Shown here piece after piece: positions 11,644 through 24,284 of a stretch of 64,000 nt of DNA. Each line of letters begins with the position of its first letter. Position 1 is the stretch's first letter. A program made the translations under genes and the position numbers. Below the pieces are notes generated by a model. The model ran no database searches and was not told where the DNA came from. It saw only the letters and a program-made list of their open reading frames with translations. This DNA is from Myxocyprinus asiaticus (lineage: Eukaryota; Chordata; Actinopteri; Cypriniformes; Catostomidae). Location of the stretch: NCBI RefSeq assembly GCF_019703515.2, contig NC_059348.1, positions 28,484,156 through 28,548,155 of the forward strand, read 5' to 3'.

Positions 11644-12059
11644 TCACTGTCCTGGTCACAAAAGCAAAGTTTGTGGGAAATAATAGCCATTTTCTATACT
11701 TTTAAGGCATAAGCAATTAGGAAATAACGCTTACTACCCAGGAACAAAAATTGTGTTACATAGTGATCATCAAATTGCTTTCATATGTAAGCAAATGGAC
11801 ATTATAACTTAACAATTATCAAATTAATTTGAATCTAATCAAAATGAATTGAAATTGCAATAAAATAGAATCTGGAAATCTGTATCAATACCCAACCTTC
11901 GTGGGGATTGCACTGAAACCAGTCTTCCACTCAGTTGCCATTTTAAAAGAAAATATGTCAATCTTAGTAGCGGTCACATTCATAATGAAATTGATTCAGT
12001 TTTCAGTCAGAAGACACTCAGGCCTTGTTTCTCTGTGACAATTTTGTAGTCTTTAAAAC

Positions 12060-13174
12060 TAGGGATGCTCCAATTAGGATTTTTACAGCTGATACGATCA
12101 CTGATCTTCTTGTCACCTGATCGGTCGATACAGATCCTGATAATTTCACCTTTTATTAGGATCTCGGTCATAACTGGCTATATATAAGCTTTCTGCACAC
12201 TGTCACTATTAATTGAATGTTCCTCTTCCTAGTAAAATCACTTTGCCTAGTTTATGCTGACAAAAAAAAAGTTTAAAAGGCTTTTTTTTTTATTTTATTT
12301 TTTTTTATTAGACTTTAAAACAAGTATATTCTCTATATTAAGATAGATATCCCTATAAAAAATTAAGCTTAGTGTCAAACTGATGACCCAAATGTGCAAT
12401 TAAATGTTAAATGTTTGGGTATTGATTCATTGTCATTATTTCATATAATTATTATTATTCCTTATTTAATTTCTATATTATTTTTGCATTATATTTAATA
12501 CATTATATTATGGTATCTTAATATTGTATACAGAATTATTATATCTATAAATTCCTTTCCTGCCTTTTCATTTAGTTGGATGATTGTATTAATAGTTAGT
12601 TTTTAACTTGTTGCTGCTTGAACTTAATGAGGGGAACACGCGCTCTCATGAGGGCAAGAGATGAAAGGAAAGCGGAGGAAGAGTGCATGTTTCTAGACTC
12701 TACAGGTGCTATTATTGTCAATGCGGTTTAATCGGGAGATATTTAATAAAGAAGTTTGAATTACACCACATCTTGTAACTCGCGCTATTACTGAGATGCC
12801 TGTGCCCGGCGGAGACTGAGAAGCTGCCGCCGTGAACGATTATAAGAAACGTTTCACATGTTGTGGTATTTTCCCTTTGCCTTGTCGTGTGTGAAACGGC
12901 ACATTAACAGTACAGTACACACATTTTTCAAATTTGCCATACCTCTCCTGCTGCATCGTGCTGAATCAAGTTTGTTGTCTTACAACACTATGCCAGTATT
13001 CCCCACACTCCATGATGCCATGACAGTACTGCTGAAGTGTTAAAGGAGCTGCGTGTCTTTTTCGACATGCGCGATCGGTTTATGCGATCTGCCAAATTAC
13101 CGATCACCGATCGAATCATAGTATCTGAATATCGGCCAATACCGATCGGTGGCTGATCGATCAGAACATCCCTA
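12060..13174. mobile_element. Non-autonomous hAT-type element (TAGGGATG ends)
   Basis: The ends are inverted: 'tagggatgctc' at 12060 and 'gaacatcccta' ending at 13174. Subterminal GATCGGT-rich sequence is present at both ends. The flanking octamers 12052-12059 (tttaaaac) and 13175-13182 (tctaaaac) match at 7 of 8 positions, as expected of an aged hAT target duplication. The 61-codon frame inside (12858-13043) is not recognisable as transposase, so the element appears non-autonomous. Confidence 0.75.
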
Positions 13175-15470
13175 TCTAAAACCTATTTAGGCTAAATTCT
13201 CCAGTAGCTATCGTCTAACAATTTAATTTAATTCTCATCTCATCATCATCATTAATTCTCATGCCCTGAATAATAACTACACACTTCATACCATAACTCT
13301 CAACATTTCATTGAATTCTTTGAAGTTTTTGCAATACTCATTTTGCCTTCCTTTTCAGTGGCTCGGGCATCCTTCTCATTTTCTTCCCGGGGTTCTGAAG
13401 GGTTAAATGAGCATCCCGGTCACAGCATGAAGGAGTTGTATCCAGTATGCCTTTAATTCTTCTATTATTAATGTATTGTTGTTGCAGGGGCCAAGTTCTC
13501 TCTTACAGCGAAGGCTTTTGAAAGTCATTACTCAAGCTGGGACAAACAAAACTCATGGCAGGCCCCCTTTGGCAGCCTGTGTACATTAACAAGACCGGAC
13601 TTGACCGCTAACAAGGGAGGACACAAGCTCCACCACTATCCCAATTTCCCTCGTGCTGCCGTTTCTATAATGGTCCTAAACCCTTTCTGGGCTTCCATTT
13701 GCTGTAATTCCCTTAATCAGGTCTATTTTACATTGTTTTACCTTTTGTCCCTATGCTCTTAATTGGGCCAAAAATAAGCACAGCAGCATGTCATGATTTA
13801 TTGCTCTACCTGGCAAAAGTAACAAGATCTGCTTCCCTGCTGGGAATGGGGTATTTGTGGCATTATTTCCACTAGTTAAGAAAGATGTGCCTGTGCTTCC
13901 AATATTGTACAGCCCAGAGTCCTGACACTGAATTGAAAACTGCTGGCAGATGTGATGGGAAACAAGTGTGACTTCTTAGCATATGAGTGTTACAGTGTAA
14001 TTAAAATGTGCAACAAATATATACAGTGAGAACGATGTGATGAGAAAAATAATGAGGCCATTATAGATAGACAGTGTGTTGCATCCTCATTCCTTATTCT
14101 CCTGCCAGTGGTCTCAAAACTGTGGTTGGATGTCTTGCTCTCTCCAAACTGTGTGTTTGTGTGTTTTGTGAGCAGCTTTCTCCATAACAATCATTGCATG
14201 CTAATTACAGCATTAAGCTTAGATAAAGAGTGTTGCCTGACAATTAAAACCTAATCTTCCAGCAACGCTCCCTTGATTGTCATACAATACTAGCCTTTCA
14301 AAGCCAGCTAAATGAGTTTAGCCTTGAACCCGTTGAGGTTCTATGCAGTAAGAAGACTCCCATCAGACGTATAAGATGTTTGTATGGGCGTCCACACCCC
14401 TTCAGTGATGTGCAGGTGTAAAGGCTTCTACTGTAGCCCCCCACAGGCCTGAAAATAGAAACACCCACCCAGGCCAATAGATGACCAAGCAGGCAAGGAT
14501 GAGTGCAGGATCATGTGTTGATCAGCCCATTAAATTGTCATTAAAAAGCCATTGCTTTGCTATGCTCCACACTCTTCCTGTCATATTAAGTTCAGCCCCA
14601 CTTGATGACAAGTTACTTCAAAGCCCATTTTGAAAGCACACTATGTTATTGAGAAGATCTGTTTGGGGGATACTGGAACTCAAGAGTGTTATCCGCTACG
14701 ATAAACAAGATCTGCAGTGTGACTGTGCTGAATAGAGCCATGGTCGTGGAAAATCAGTGCTACTCATGGTAAACAGGGACAACCACAAGCCCAGTGTCAT
14801 TATATTTACTTTGAACCTTTGATATTTAACAAAGAAGAGCCTGCTGTGGTTTCCTATGTGCGATTCACATAGCAGCCCCGCTGTGTGAAATGTACATCAC
14901 TGTGACTGTGATTGTGTATCTGTAATATCAGTTAGAGGAGACATTATCATTTTGACCTATAGAAGTAAACATTACTACTATTTTTAAAACACCTAAGATA
15001 AAGAATAATATTTGTTATGGGTTGATTGTATAATTTATACATTTAAATTGAATATTGGTGACTGTTAATAATTGCTTCTTACATTTCATACCAAGGGAAT
15101 TTCTGTCTCAACTTATGGCAGGAAATAGACATCCAGGAAATGTAATTTCCTGGTAAAGAACTACACATTACTGAAAAGGGGAGAACTGTTTCAAGTTTTC
15201 ATGATTATTTGTTCTTATTGTAAAAAGCAGTCACTGTCTTTAAAGGCCTTAATAGCTCACACTGGTGCCAGTTGTGAGAACCCACAGTGTACTGTAACAG
15301 GCTGGGCAAGCAGAGCCAGTCCATTGTGAACAGTCTCTCCATAATAAATATCAAGGGTGTGGATTGCAGACTCCCTGTAAATCTCCCTCTGGATATTTTT
15401 CCAGGTGTCACCTCGTTAGTGCCCATGTGTAAAACGCAGCTCCAGCAATGAAACCATGCAAAAAAACATC
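13175..15470. other. Unique non-coding DNA, no gene
   Basis: I see no repeats or supported exons. Composition is balanced in places, for example 13600-13810 and 14490-14640, which contain TAATTG/AATTA-type homeodomain-like words and little low-complexity DNA. These could be conserved non-coding elements, but that cannot be judged from one sequence. Confidence 0.5.
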
Positions 15471-15660
15471 AAAGGGAAAGTTCACCCAAAAATAAAAATT
15501 CTGTCATCATTTACTCACCCTCATGCTGTTCCAAACCCATATAACTTTCTTCTGTGAAATACATAAGGAGATGTTAGGCAGAATGTCAGCATCATACACC
15601 ATTCACTTTCATTTATGTGAAAGTGTGTAATTCCTACACCATTAAATACATCAAACAGAA
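15471..15660. mobile_element. Half of an 'agttcaccc' hairpin MITE
   Basis: The sequence begins 'aaagggaaagttcaccca' and continues with 'gtcatcatttactcaccctc' and a 'cattcactttcattt' word. This is the left arm of a very abundant cyprinid hairpin element, which I believe is related to those called Angel in zebrafish. The opposite arm is missing. Confidence 0.75.
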
Positions 15661-16246
15661 TTGCAAAAACAAACCTCAAACTGCTTTCCCACCCCAAATT
15701 CATGCCATTGGTGAGCCAATGTTGCTGTGTTGAGCTGGATAGGCTACCCAAACAAACAGAACAATGTTAGAAAAGCATTAGCAAAAGTGTTTACACTTTT
15801 TGGGGAAATCAACATAGTTTATTTCCAGTTGACTCTGCATATTTATCTGGGATAGGAGAAAGTATTTTAACATTGAAAAAATTACATCAGCTTTAACCAG
15901 AGAACTGTTAAAGTGTTTTCATAAAATACAGAAATGTAATGCATCTATGAGGTTGTTTGGTAATGAATGCGTTTTATATTGCTTTAAATACTGTTGTGTG
16001 TGGCCGTTGTCAGGATTTATACAAGGTAGTTATAGTGGGAATCCTGCGAAGGAGTGATAAATAAAAAGCAAGAGAAAGAAAATAAAAAAAAGAGAATACT
16101 ATGGCTGTGGAGAACATTTCCAGTTGAGACTAGTAATTCTTTATGCATACTAATAATCAGAATCAGAATAAATATGCCTCCAGTCTCATGGTGACTCATC
16201 TGTTAACTTAATTAAAATTAGAGAGAGAGAGAGCAATTCACAGGAA

Positions 16247-16300
16247 TAGTTCACCCAAAAATGTATATTTTGTCATTAAATACTCATCCTCATTTTGCTC
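16247..16300. mobile_element. Short 'agttcaccc' MITE end
   Basis: This is a fragment with the same 'aatagttcacccaaaaat' start and 'tactcatcctcat' continuation as the hairpin MITE at 15471. It ends where the next hAT-type element begins. Confidence 0.65.
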
Positions 16301-16312
16301 TAAACCTGAGTG

Positions 16313-17996
16313 TAGGGCTGGGCTACAAAACAATCTCAATATTTATAAAAATAAAAAAAATCCTAGATATCAATGATAAACTTTTGAAGTTTACATTTTC
16401 GAAATTTAGCCAAAGTTACACATATAGACGATCATGTGCACATCGCTAAAACGCAAGCAATTCTGCAAAGTTATATCCTGCTAATATGATATTGTTGTGT
16501 ACCGCACAAAACAGCACTGACAATGCAATACAGCTATCGACTGAACACAGCAGTTACTTCGACATCAACACAATTGCTGTTTATTTATGTTCTATTTAGT
16601 TAAATGTGTTTTCATGATCCATAGCGCTGTCACGTCTGCTAATTAAAACAAAATAGACTAGTGAAAAACTTTTACACACGATTACTTAAAAGCATAAACT
16701 CCCGGTCAAAACAAGGCTAAATACTGTGTGATACAATGCGTAGATCCTGAGGTAATCTTCATGGAGCACGTCTGACATACGAGTGGGAATAGGGAGGTCG
16801 GTTGGCTGCTCCCGGGTCCTAATGCCTGCAATTTTGAAGTCTAACAGACATGTGGAATGCATTTCCGTCCTCAGTAATTATGTGAAATGTATAGATGAAG
16901 TTACTGTTTACAAACAAATGCTCCACCCCGCCCCTTCCGGTTTCTTTTGGTTGTCCAGAAAAGAACTGCTGTCTATGGGCGCTTCGCTCAAATTGCGCTG
17001 AAACTGTCCAAAAAGTGCTGTTTGTGGGGTTGAAACCCGTTTCCCACAGATTATTGGAGATTAGGGCTTCTTTAAATTTCCACCAGATATTTGCATCAGG
17101 GAAAACTCAGGATTTTACATAAATTATGATATTACACGGGTCACCGTCATTATTATCACATCTGCTCTATTAGACACAGTTGACCTGCAGCAGCTGTTGG
17201 TGGATATTAACTTTTTTTATACGAAGAAATCGTCCAAAGTCAGATCGCAAACGGCTGTTTTTAATTTCCAATGTGCTGTCGCTGTGACAGATATGAGGTC
17301 AGATATGACCTAACGATGATCTTATGATCAAGACCACTATATACGATATAACGGGAGGAATGGGACCCGTCTCCACCACCATATGGACTACTGTTTGTGA
17401 AAGGATGTCAATAAAAAATATTGTTGTTCTGTTAAAATTATGTCTTTTCATTTATTTTGAATGGAGTAAATCAAATAGTTCAATCGAAAACAGTTATATT
17501 TTTATATGGAATATTATCGTATGTGGGTTAATAATTTAAGCAGTTAAGACACATATTGTATGTCTGATGGTAGTTTTCATTTCAAAGTAGCCAAATTCTT
17601 AGGCTTTATAAATGTGTTAAACATGTGAGAATGTGTATTCATCAACCTGTTACATGTCCCACATAATAGGCTCATTGAACCAAATTTAAACTTGTTTTGC
17701 TGATATTTCAGAAAAGAACCCACATAATTTCCTCACTGTAAACCATAGATATTCCTTTATAATAAATGTATTTACATTAAAAGACATTATTTAATTGTAT
17801 AAAGCTTAAAAGATTATTAAAACTGCAGCGCTGCCTATTTCCAATATTGAAATCTGCTGCTCAAAAGAACCCAGAAGGCGTGGTTTTCTGCGGTCTGACG
17901 TCAGAGTAATTTAATCTATACTGTGATACATGTTGATAACAAACGATTTAAAAACAAATATTGTGATACGATTTTTGGCCATTTCGCCCTACTCTA
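16313..17996. mobile_element. Non-autonomous hAT-type element (TAGGGCTGGGC ends)
   Basis: The left end starts 'tagggctgggc' at 16313. The right subterminal region is 'gatacgatttttggccattt' followed by 'cgccctactcta', ending at 17996. The flanking octamers 16305-16312 (cctgagtg) and 17997-18004 (cctgaatg) match at 7 of 8, consistent with a hAT target duplication. The right end carries an extra TAGAG-like duplication outside the expected terminus. No transposase reading frame was recognised. Confidence 0.7.
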
Positions 17997-18233
17997 CCTG
18001 AATGCTGTTATTTTTATTTTATTTTATTTTATTTTTGTGGAACCCAAAAGACGAATTTTTACGAAACTTCAACACATCTCTTTTCCATACAAGAGCAGTT
18101 CATGGTGGTCTCACTGACTCCAAAAAGCATAAAATAGTCCAACAATTTACAGTAAGTGCTATGTTCCAAGTCTTCTGAAGCCATACATTAGCTTTGTGTG
18201 AAGAACAGAACAAAATTTTGGTCAAGTCATTGT

Positions 18234-19576
18234 TAAAGGGATAGTTCACCCAAAAATGAAAATTCTTTCAATTATTTACTCACCCTCATGGTATGCCAGG
18301 AGTGTGTGACTTCTTTCTTCACCAGAACACATTTGAAGAAAAATAGAAAAATATCTTAGCTCAGTAGGTCCTTAAAATGCAAGTGAATGTATAAACTTCA
18401 TCCATACGACACCAACTGTTAAATTAATGTCTTTTAAAGGGACACGAATGCTTTTGGTGTGAAAAAGTTAAATATTTAAGTACTTTTTTTTTTTAACTCT
18501 AAATCATGCTTCCGGTGAGCAGCGGTTTGTGCTTGTGACATAATCGCACTGGCATTTGAAACACGTGAGAATTGATCCACGCGCGTCACAGCTGGAAGAG
18601 CAGCGCTGTTTACAAGTGAGGAGGAGGAATGCTGTACAGTATTGGTTTTGGTTTAGGTCTGTATTGATCTGTTTCTTTTCTCACAATGGTGCATTTGTGT
18701 GCTCATCCTGGATGTCTCAACCATGTGGAGATCATGAGATTACATCTGTATCCATGGCAACACGAATATGTCAAATGAGAGACCACTTGGACTCCACCCT
18801 CTAGTGAAGGGTTGGATTAGAGTTAAAAGTACTTAAATATCTATCTTTTTTCTCACCAGAAGCGATCGTGTGGCTTTAGAACAGTGGTTTTCAACCCTGT
18901 GCCAGGAGACCCCCCAACACTGCACATTTTGGAATGTGGATTTTGGAATGAAGAAGTAAAAGATTTCAGGGTAAACTTCGACAGCAGTGAATGGGAGACC
19001 ACAGCAAATATTATTTTCACTTGTCCATTTGCTCCAACAGCAAGCGAAAAAATCCACTATTACTTTTCAGTGACTTTCCAGAAGAGGAAAAAAATTGAGA
19101 GTGGTGGATTACGACAGATGAGGGAAAATGCCAAATTTACTGTCACTCCCTTAGCAGTTGTAATAGAAACCCCCTCGCAGCTGTGGTAACAAATTTTTTT
19201 TAACTAATTCCAGGGTAATATAACAAAAAGCATGATGTTATAAATTGACACTCAATATTTAAAAAATTGCTAATATAAAAAAGTTTTAACAGCTGGTGTT
19301 GTATGGATGAAGTTTATGCTGACTGTCTGTATTTTTTGGAGCTTTAAAAGAGAAATTTCCATTCACTTGCATTTTAAGGACCTACTGAGCTAAGATATTT
19401 TTCTATTTTTTTTATTTTTTATTTTTTTTTTTTCAAAAGTGTTCTGGTGAAGAAAGAAACTCATACACACCTGGGATATCATGAGGGTGAGTAAATAATG
19501 AAATAATTTTCATTTTTGGGTGACCTATCCCTTTTAGGAATTTTAGGTGAACTTTTGGGTGAACCCTTCCTTTAAA
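18234..19576. mobile_element. Long hairpin MITE with a nested hAT-like end
   Basis: The outer arms (about 18234-18420 and 19300-19576) are inverted copies with the 'gggatagttcacccaaaaat' end and shared 'gacctactgagctaagatat' sequence. The roughly 880-bp core is not arm-derived. It contains the 'agtggttttcaaccctgtgc' word at 18882, a typical hAT-type terminus, suggesting one element inserted in another. Frames of 60-100 codons inside have no recognisable domain. Confidence 0.7.
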
Positions 19577-21439
19577 GCACATGATGGAAAACATTCCATC
19601 ACATCTCGCATTGTCAGACTTTTTACTTAACTGCGAGAAATCAGGTCTGTTTTGCAGGTCATTCTGGAAATCCAGGAAGAGGCTGTCTGACCAACACGTA
19701 GCACCCAACCACAGTTTTCGTTTTTGTCTTGTGACATTTAGGGGTGGGTGTATCTGCATTTGGATATAACTCAAAGGGAAACATACAGAAGTGTTCAAGA
19801 AGATTTCATATACTTGCTTCTGAGTATGTCAAAATAAAGTAAATGTATTAAAATAATTTATTCCATGATCCTCACAGACTTTCGCAAATACAATGACTAT
19901 TTTTTACTAGAAGTGCTTCAAGGTATTCAAGGTACCCCTGTACGTTGAAAGCATGACTTTGTTTCCAAGTAGACTGATTTGAACTTGCAATGTTTATAAT
20001 GAGTCTAAATGTTTGTGAAATAGACAAAAAGTCTACATTTTTATTACAGTTTTAAGTTCACAAAAGTTTTACTAGTACAGGATATAAACAGAAAGACTGC
20101 TCATATGAAGGTTACTGTTAGAACTGCAATACTGCACTAAAAAAGCGTAGTCATTAGAAGAATATTTAATTAGATTAATAAGATTAAGTATCGAACCTGG
20201 TGCAAGTACAAGTAGAACTGTTCAAGTGTGGCATTTGTGTATTTGGAGAGCATTCTGGTGAGTAAACTCACAATATGTGAAAGAAAGGCAGAGAGAGGTG
20301 TGTTGTCAAAGATTGCAAATAGAGTGTCTGTGTTCTTTCATCTCAAACTCTTTAACTGCCTCCACTGAAGTGGGCCATATGAACATGACTTAAGAACACT
20401 TTTGATAACACAGGAGACCTAAGATCCCTGAGGCTTCAGTATTTTTTATAACCACATGCCAGGTTTCAGCATTAGGTGAGGTATTACAGCACTTCATTTT
20501 GTTTTTCAATTACTTTTTGGATGAAAGACACAATTTGTGGTTCACTGCTGACTTTTTTCTGGGCTTAGTACTTTTCAACATTCTTTTGTGGCGTAGATGT
20601 ACCAAAGTGAGGTTAAAAGGGTTAAAGTGCTCACAGATTAATAAAGAGAGAAGTTTAACAAATGATCCAAAGACAGGTAAATCTGCAGTGCTCACTTTTA
20701 AGAGAAACGAAACATTAAAGATATGCCTCTCTGATGCTGTCATGACAGTGACCTCCTTTTTCATTTGTTTTTCACTTTTAGAAATAAAAAATTTCTTTCA
20801 ATTAACTGGTCTTTTTTCATACCCCTGACTCTGTTCCCATTTTGTTCTCTGAAAACGAGAACTTGTGTGTGTGGTCTATTTGGAGTGTGCTGAGGCCGGA
20901 AGTTCAGTGTTGTTTATAGCTTACAAAATAAGGAACTAAGCCTTTCTTTACCCTGAAGATGCAGTGTCTCAAAGACTGTCTGTACTTCGATTGATCATAA
21001 TGTCTAAATGTGCCATCTCTCACTCCCCTTTTGTGCCTTTTTACTCACAGGTTGCATTCACATTGGACTGTCAAACTTATGATTCTGGCTGGCAAGAGAG
21101 AGAAAGCAACATAAATACAGAGGGACAGGGAAGAACATCTGTGGAACACATCAACGGAACGCTGTCATCAGGTGGGCTATATGTTGTAGCATTGAAGAGG
21201 AGGCCAGAGGACTTATTTATGCCCACAGGCCTCTCCTGTCTACAGGGGGGATGATCTGGAGCACTGCACACTGGCCTTTCATTAGGCCAATGAGGACCAT
21301 GCTTAGGAATGGATAACTTTGCCACTAAATGTTACAGTGCAACTTCCCTTTAACTATGGACAACCGATGAAGGATTGATATGGAAAACCTCCAAAAAGCA
21401 ATTTTTAAATAACTACGAAGTACTTTTTTTTCTTTTTAG
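19577..21439. other. Unique DNA upstream of the PR130 coding exon
   Basis: No repeats or supported coding exons are visible. The region is intron, or proximal promoter if PR130 transcription starts nearby. A polypyrimidine tract and AG at 21424-21439 form a plausible splice acceptor for the next exon. Confidence 0.5.
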
Positions 21440-21554
21440 GATAGATATTCTTTGTCATTTTTATATAAATGTGTCTTTATAGCACTGATTGTTTTTAAGT
21501 GACAAAAGTTATATCACATATACAGACGTTTGGATTTATGAATAAACAAAGACC
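21440..21554 (+). other. Probable 5' UTR start of the PR130 exon
   Basis: A T-rich tract ending in TTTTTAG at 21439 fits a splice acceptor and would begin the exon at 21440. A second possible acceptor, 'ctttatag', ends at 21482. The stretch up to the ATG is A/T-rich. The start codon sits in 'agaccATGG', which has G at +4 and a purine at -4 but C at -3. Confidence 0.5.
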
Positions 21555-23693
21555 ATGGCAGCAACCTACCGCATTGTGGTCAGCAGCATAAACTGTTACA
21601 ACAGTGTAGTAATTGACCGTCGTGTCCAGCACACTGTACACTACTGTAATGGACCCTGTGGTGCCCTAAAACATGGACTTCACTGCACAGTGGCTCACCG
21701 GAGCACTTGTGCTGAGCTTATTAATGCCCCCATGTCCAGACCATGCTCTGACCGGCCTGTCAGCATTCATGAGTCAAAAACTATTGAGAACGGGAACTCC
21801 GGGTCTGGTTCCTTCAGCGATGACTATCACCAGGTCGTACCTAGAGTCAAGAAAGGACCGACCATGCAAAGCTCAGCCAGCCTCAAGGATATTACAGGTG
21901 AGGCCATTAACCTGGCCAGTGGTAAAATCAAAGAATTTTCATTTGAGAAGATCAAGTACTCCTCCAGCCACGTGACTTTCAGAAAGGGTCGTAAGGTTAG
22001 GCCAGATTCCTTCAGCAGAAGGTCTACAGATCTAGACATCATCTACGGCCAGTTCACAGGCAATGATGAGAACTGTCCTCCATTCGGGCTATTTCAGAAG
22101 TCTGTACTAGAAGAGCATAAGTTGAGTCGCAGTGTGTCCTTGGAGCAGAACCTAAACAGCATGGCCACGCTCTACCTGAACAGCCTCACAGAGGAGAACC
22201 TAATAACCCGCATACTGGAGAAAACCAAGACAGACAGCAGTGCCTCAGGAGAAGACATTAAAGCCTGTCTGGACATTCTCCTCAAGTGCTCAGAGGATCT
22301 AAAGAAGTGCACGGACATCATCAAACAATGTATCAAAAGGAAGTCCATGGGTGGAAGCAGTGATGACTCAAGTAATCCTGAGGCCATTTATAAAAATGTG
22401 ATGGCTCGTCTGTCCAATTATTTGAAAAGGCTTCCTCTTGAGTTGGAACAGGGGCAAACTGTGAGGCAAGAACACAGTGAACTTGCTGAACTAGTCAGCA
22501 GCATACATGGGCTGCAACAAATTTCCTTTTCCCCCATCTTTGGCAACGAGCAGCCTCCACGTTACGAGGACGTTGTTCACTCGCCCCCACCCACAAAGCC
22601 TCAGGTGAAATCCTCTCAGCCAGAACCTGAAGAAGGCTCTAGGGATATTGCAGGCAATGTGCAACCCATGCAGAACCTCCCTGGTTTTTCAGCACGCACA
22701 TCTCCGTCAACTAATGGTTTTCAGCAAGGCAGCTTGCCTTCAGCCTCCAGTAGCAATTTAACACCCTTTATCTGCCACCACTCAGTTCCAACCAGCCGTT
22801 CAGACACTTACACTTCCACAAACTCGCTCTTGTCTACCAGTAGTGAGAACCTCTGTAAAGATGCCATGGAGGCTCTGTATATCGAGGAGGAAGCAGATGT
22901 GGGAAGGATGCCAGACAGGACCGTTAAAGGGAATGGGAAGCACAGCTGTAGTCTATCAGAGTCCAGACATTACTCCAAAAAACCCACTGGCTACTCTGAG
23001 CCTGGTGGCAGTGTTTCAGAAAAGCTCCCTGAGCTTAGCAGAAATGAAACCGCATTCAATCTTAAAAAGGACTCACATGTTAACCAGATATATTTGCCAA
23101 AAAGCACAGATTCCAGACCATCCTCAAAGTCAACCTTGCACATTACTAAAGGAGGGACTGATGACATCGATAAACTGCTAATGGACCTTGAGTGTCTTTC
23201 CCAGAACATGCAAAAGGAGCCTCCACTGCCCCCTAAACTGAAGAACTGTGCCCAGCAGACAAGCTCCTCCCAGCACCAGCATTTGATTAATAACCCTAAA
23301 GATCTACCTGTAGCAAGTCCTTCTGGCCCCTCACTGGCCAAGCACTCTGAATCAGAGGTTGAAGCCAGTGAGGAGGATGATGGAGCATTGCTACTCAGGA
23401 TTCTTGAGAGCATTGAGAGCTTTGCTCAAGAGCTGGTGGAGAGTGGAGCTGGGAGAGGTACTCAGTCTAAGGAGCGAGAGGTAATGCGTCTTCTACAGGA
23501 CACACTGGCCAGCACCAAAGCAGAGGTTGCTCCGCACCCAGTGCCAGTACCTTCATCTGAGACTGCACAAACACCAAAGCCCATACCTGCACCAACGCCC
23601 TCAAGTGCACCTGCAGCCATACCTACCCCTGCTCCTACTGTGAGGGACACTGGCTCAACACTTCTTATCCAACAGACACCAGAAGTCATCAGG
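21555..23693 (+). CDS. ppp2r3a: PPP2R3A PR130-specific coding exon (PP2A B'' subunit)
   Basis: This encodes the 713-residue isoform-specific N-terminal part of PR130, the long B'' regulatory subunit that binds the PP2A scaffold and catalytic subunits and directs their substrate choice. I recognise it by similarity to human PR130. Conserved blocks are the MAATYRIVVSS start, residues 109-165 (LKDITGEAI..., RRSTDLD), 239-263 (LDILLKCSEDLKKCTDIIKQ), 328-341 with a PPRY (PPxY-type) motif, 535-550 (IDKLLMDLE) and 608-629 (ALLLRILESIESFAQELVE). Residues 655-695 are a Pro/Ala/Thr-rich stretch that seems longer than in mammals. The exon ends VIR|gtgagt in phase 0 and joins 53722. The human PR130 N-terminus is reported to bind LPP at focal contacts. 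The reading frame continues 10 codons into the intron, which would only matter if the intron were retained. Confidence 0.97.
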
Positions 23694-24284
23694 GTGAGTT
23701 CAGCTAAACCAGGTCTATGTATTTAGATTGTCTTTGGAATCCTGCCACATTAAAACAGTATTTGTTTCTGCTTGATATGCCCCAGGCGTGCATTAGTGAA
23801 ATGGAAAATCCATTTTACCATTAGCTGAAGCACAAAATGATTGCCTCCATAGATGGTAAACCATTACATCAAAATCCCTTTTTGAAATATATTGTGTTAT
23901 ATGCATGAACTGGGGCAAGGGTGTCTTTAGGAGAAATTAAATTGGTTATCAGTATAAGCAGTTATAGGACTAACTGTTACATATTTTTAGCTGGTAATTT
24001 TGTAATGTCTCAGGTTTATTTCATCCATACTAAATGACATCACTTTCTCAAGTGTATGTAATAGCTTTAACGTCTTACCCTGAAAAAGTTAGCAGATTGC
24101 AGAGAGGCACTTTGCAGTTAACAGTGGGGTCAGTATCATGTGTCTTTGAAGCTGGCTGTCAACTTTAGCCCATTTTCTGCACATCTATCATGCTGGGGAA
24201 AAGAAAGCATAGTTTGTCATACTCTAGTTCAGGAGTCTCGGTTGAGATACCAGCAGGGACGTATTTGTGTAAATATGAATGACT
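23694..24284 (+). other. Start of the 30-kb PPP2R3A intron, unique
   Basis: This begins with a consensus donor GTGAGT. No repeat or exon is seen in it. The intron as a whole runs to 53721 for the PR130 transcript and contains the PR72 first exon. Confidence 0.7.

Larger units (their letters stand above)
11262..11760. mobile_element. Fold-back (MITE-like) element with a heat-shock promoter module
   Basis: The left arm, about 11262-11398, is the reverse complement of the right arm, about 11646-11760, with few differences apart from a poly-T expansion at 11269-11293. Between the arms lie heat-shock-element sequence, two TATAAAT boxes and a short stretch that reads as protein. The arms end in 'tgtaacaatttt' and its near complement. 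No transposase is encoded. The family is unknown to me. Confidence 0.7.

Noticed and set aside
18884..19189. 101-codon frame within the hairpin MITE
   Set aside because: Its first part is translation of a hAT-type terminus, and the rest has no recognisable domain.
22991..23413. 140-codon minus-strand frame across the PR130 exon
   Set aside because: It is antisense to a well-supported conserved coding exon, and its Ser/Leu-rich composition is typical of such shadows.
23694..23726. Extension of the PR130 frame past the donor to a stop at 23726
   Set aside because: A consensus donor at 23694 and the human protein both show that splicing occurs after VIR. The ten extra residues are intron read-through.
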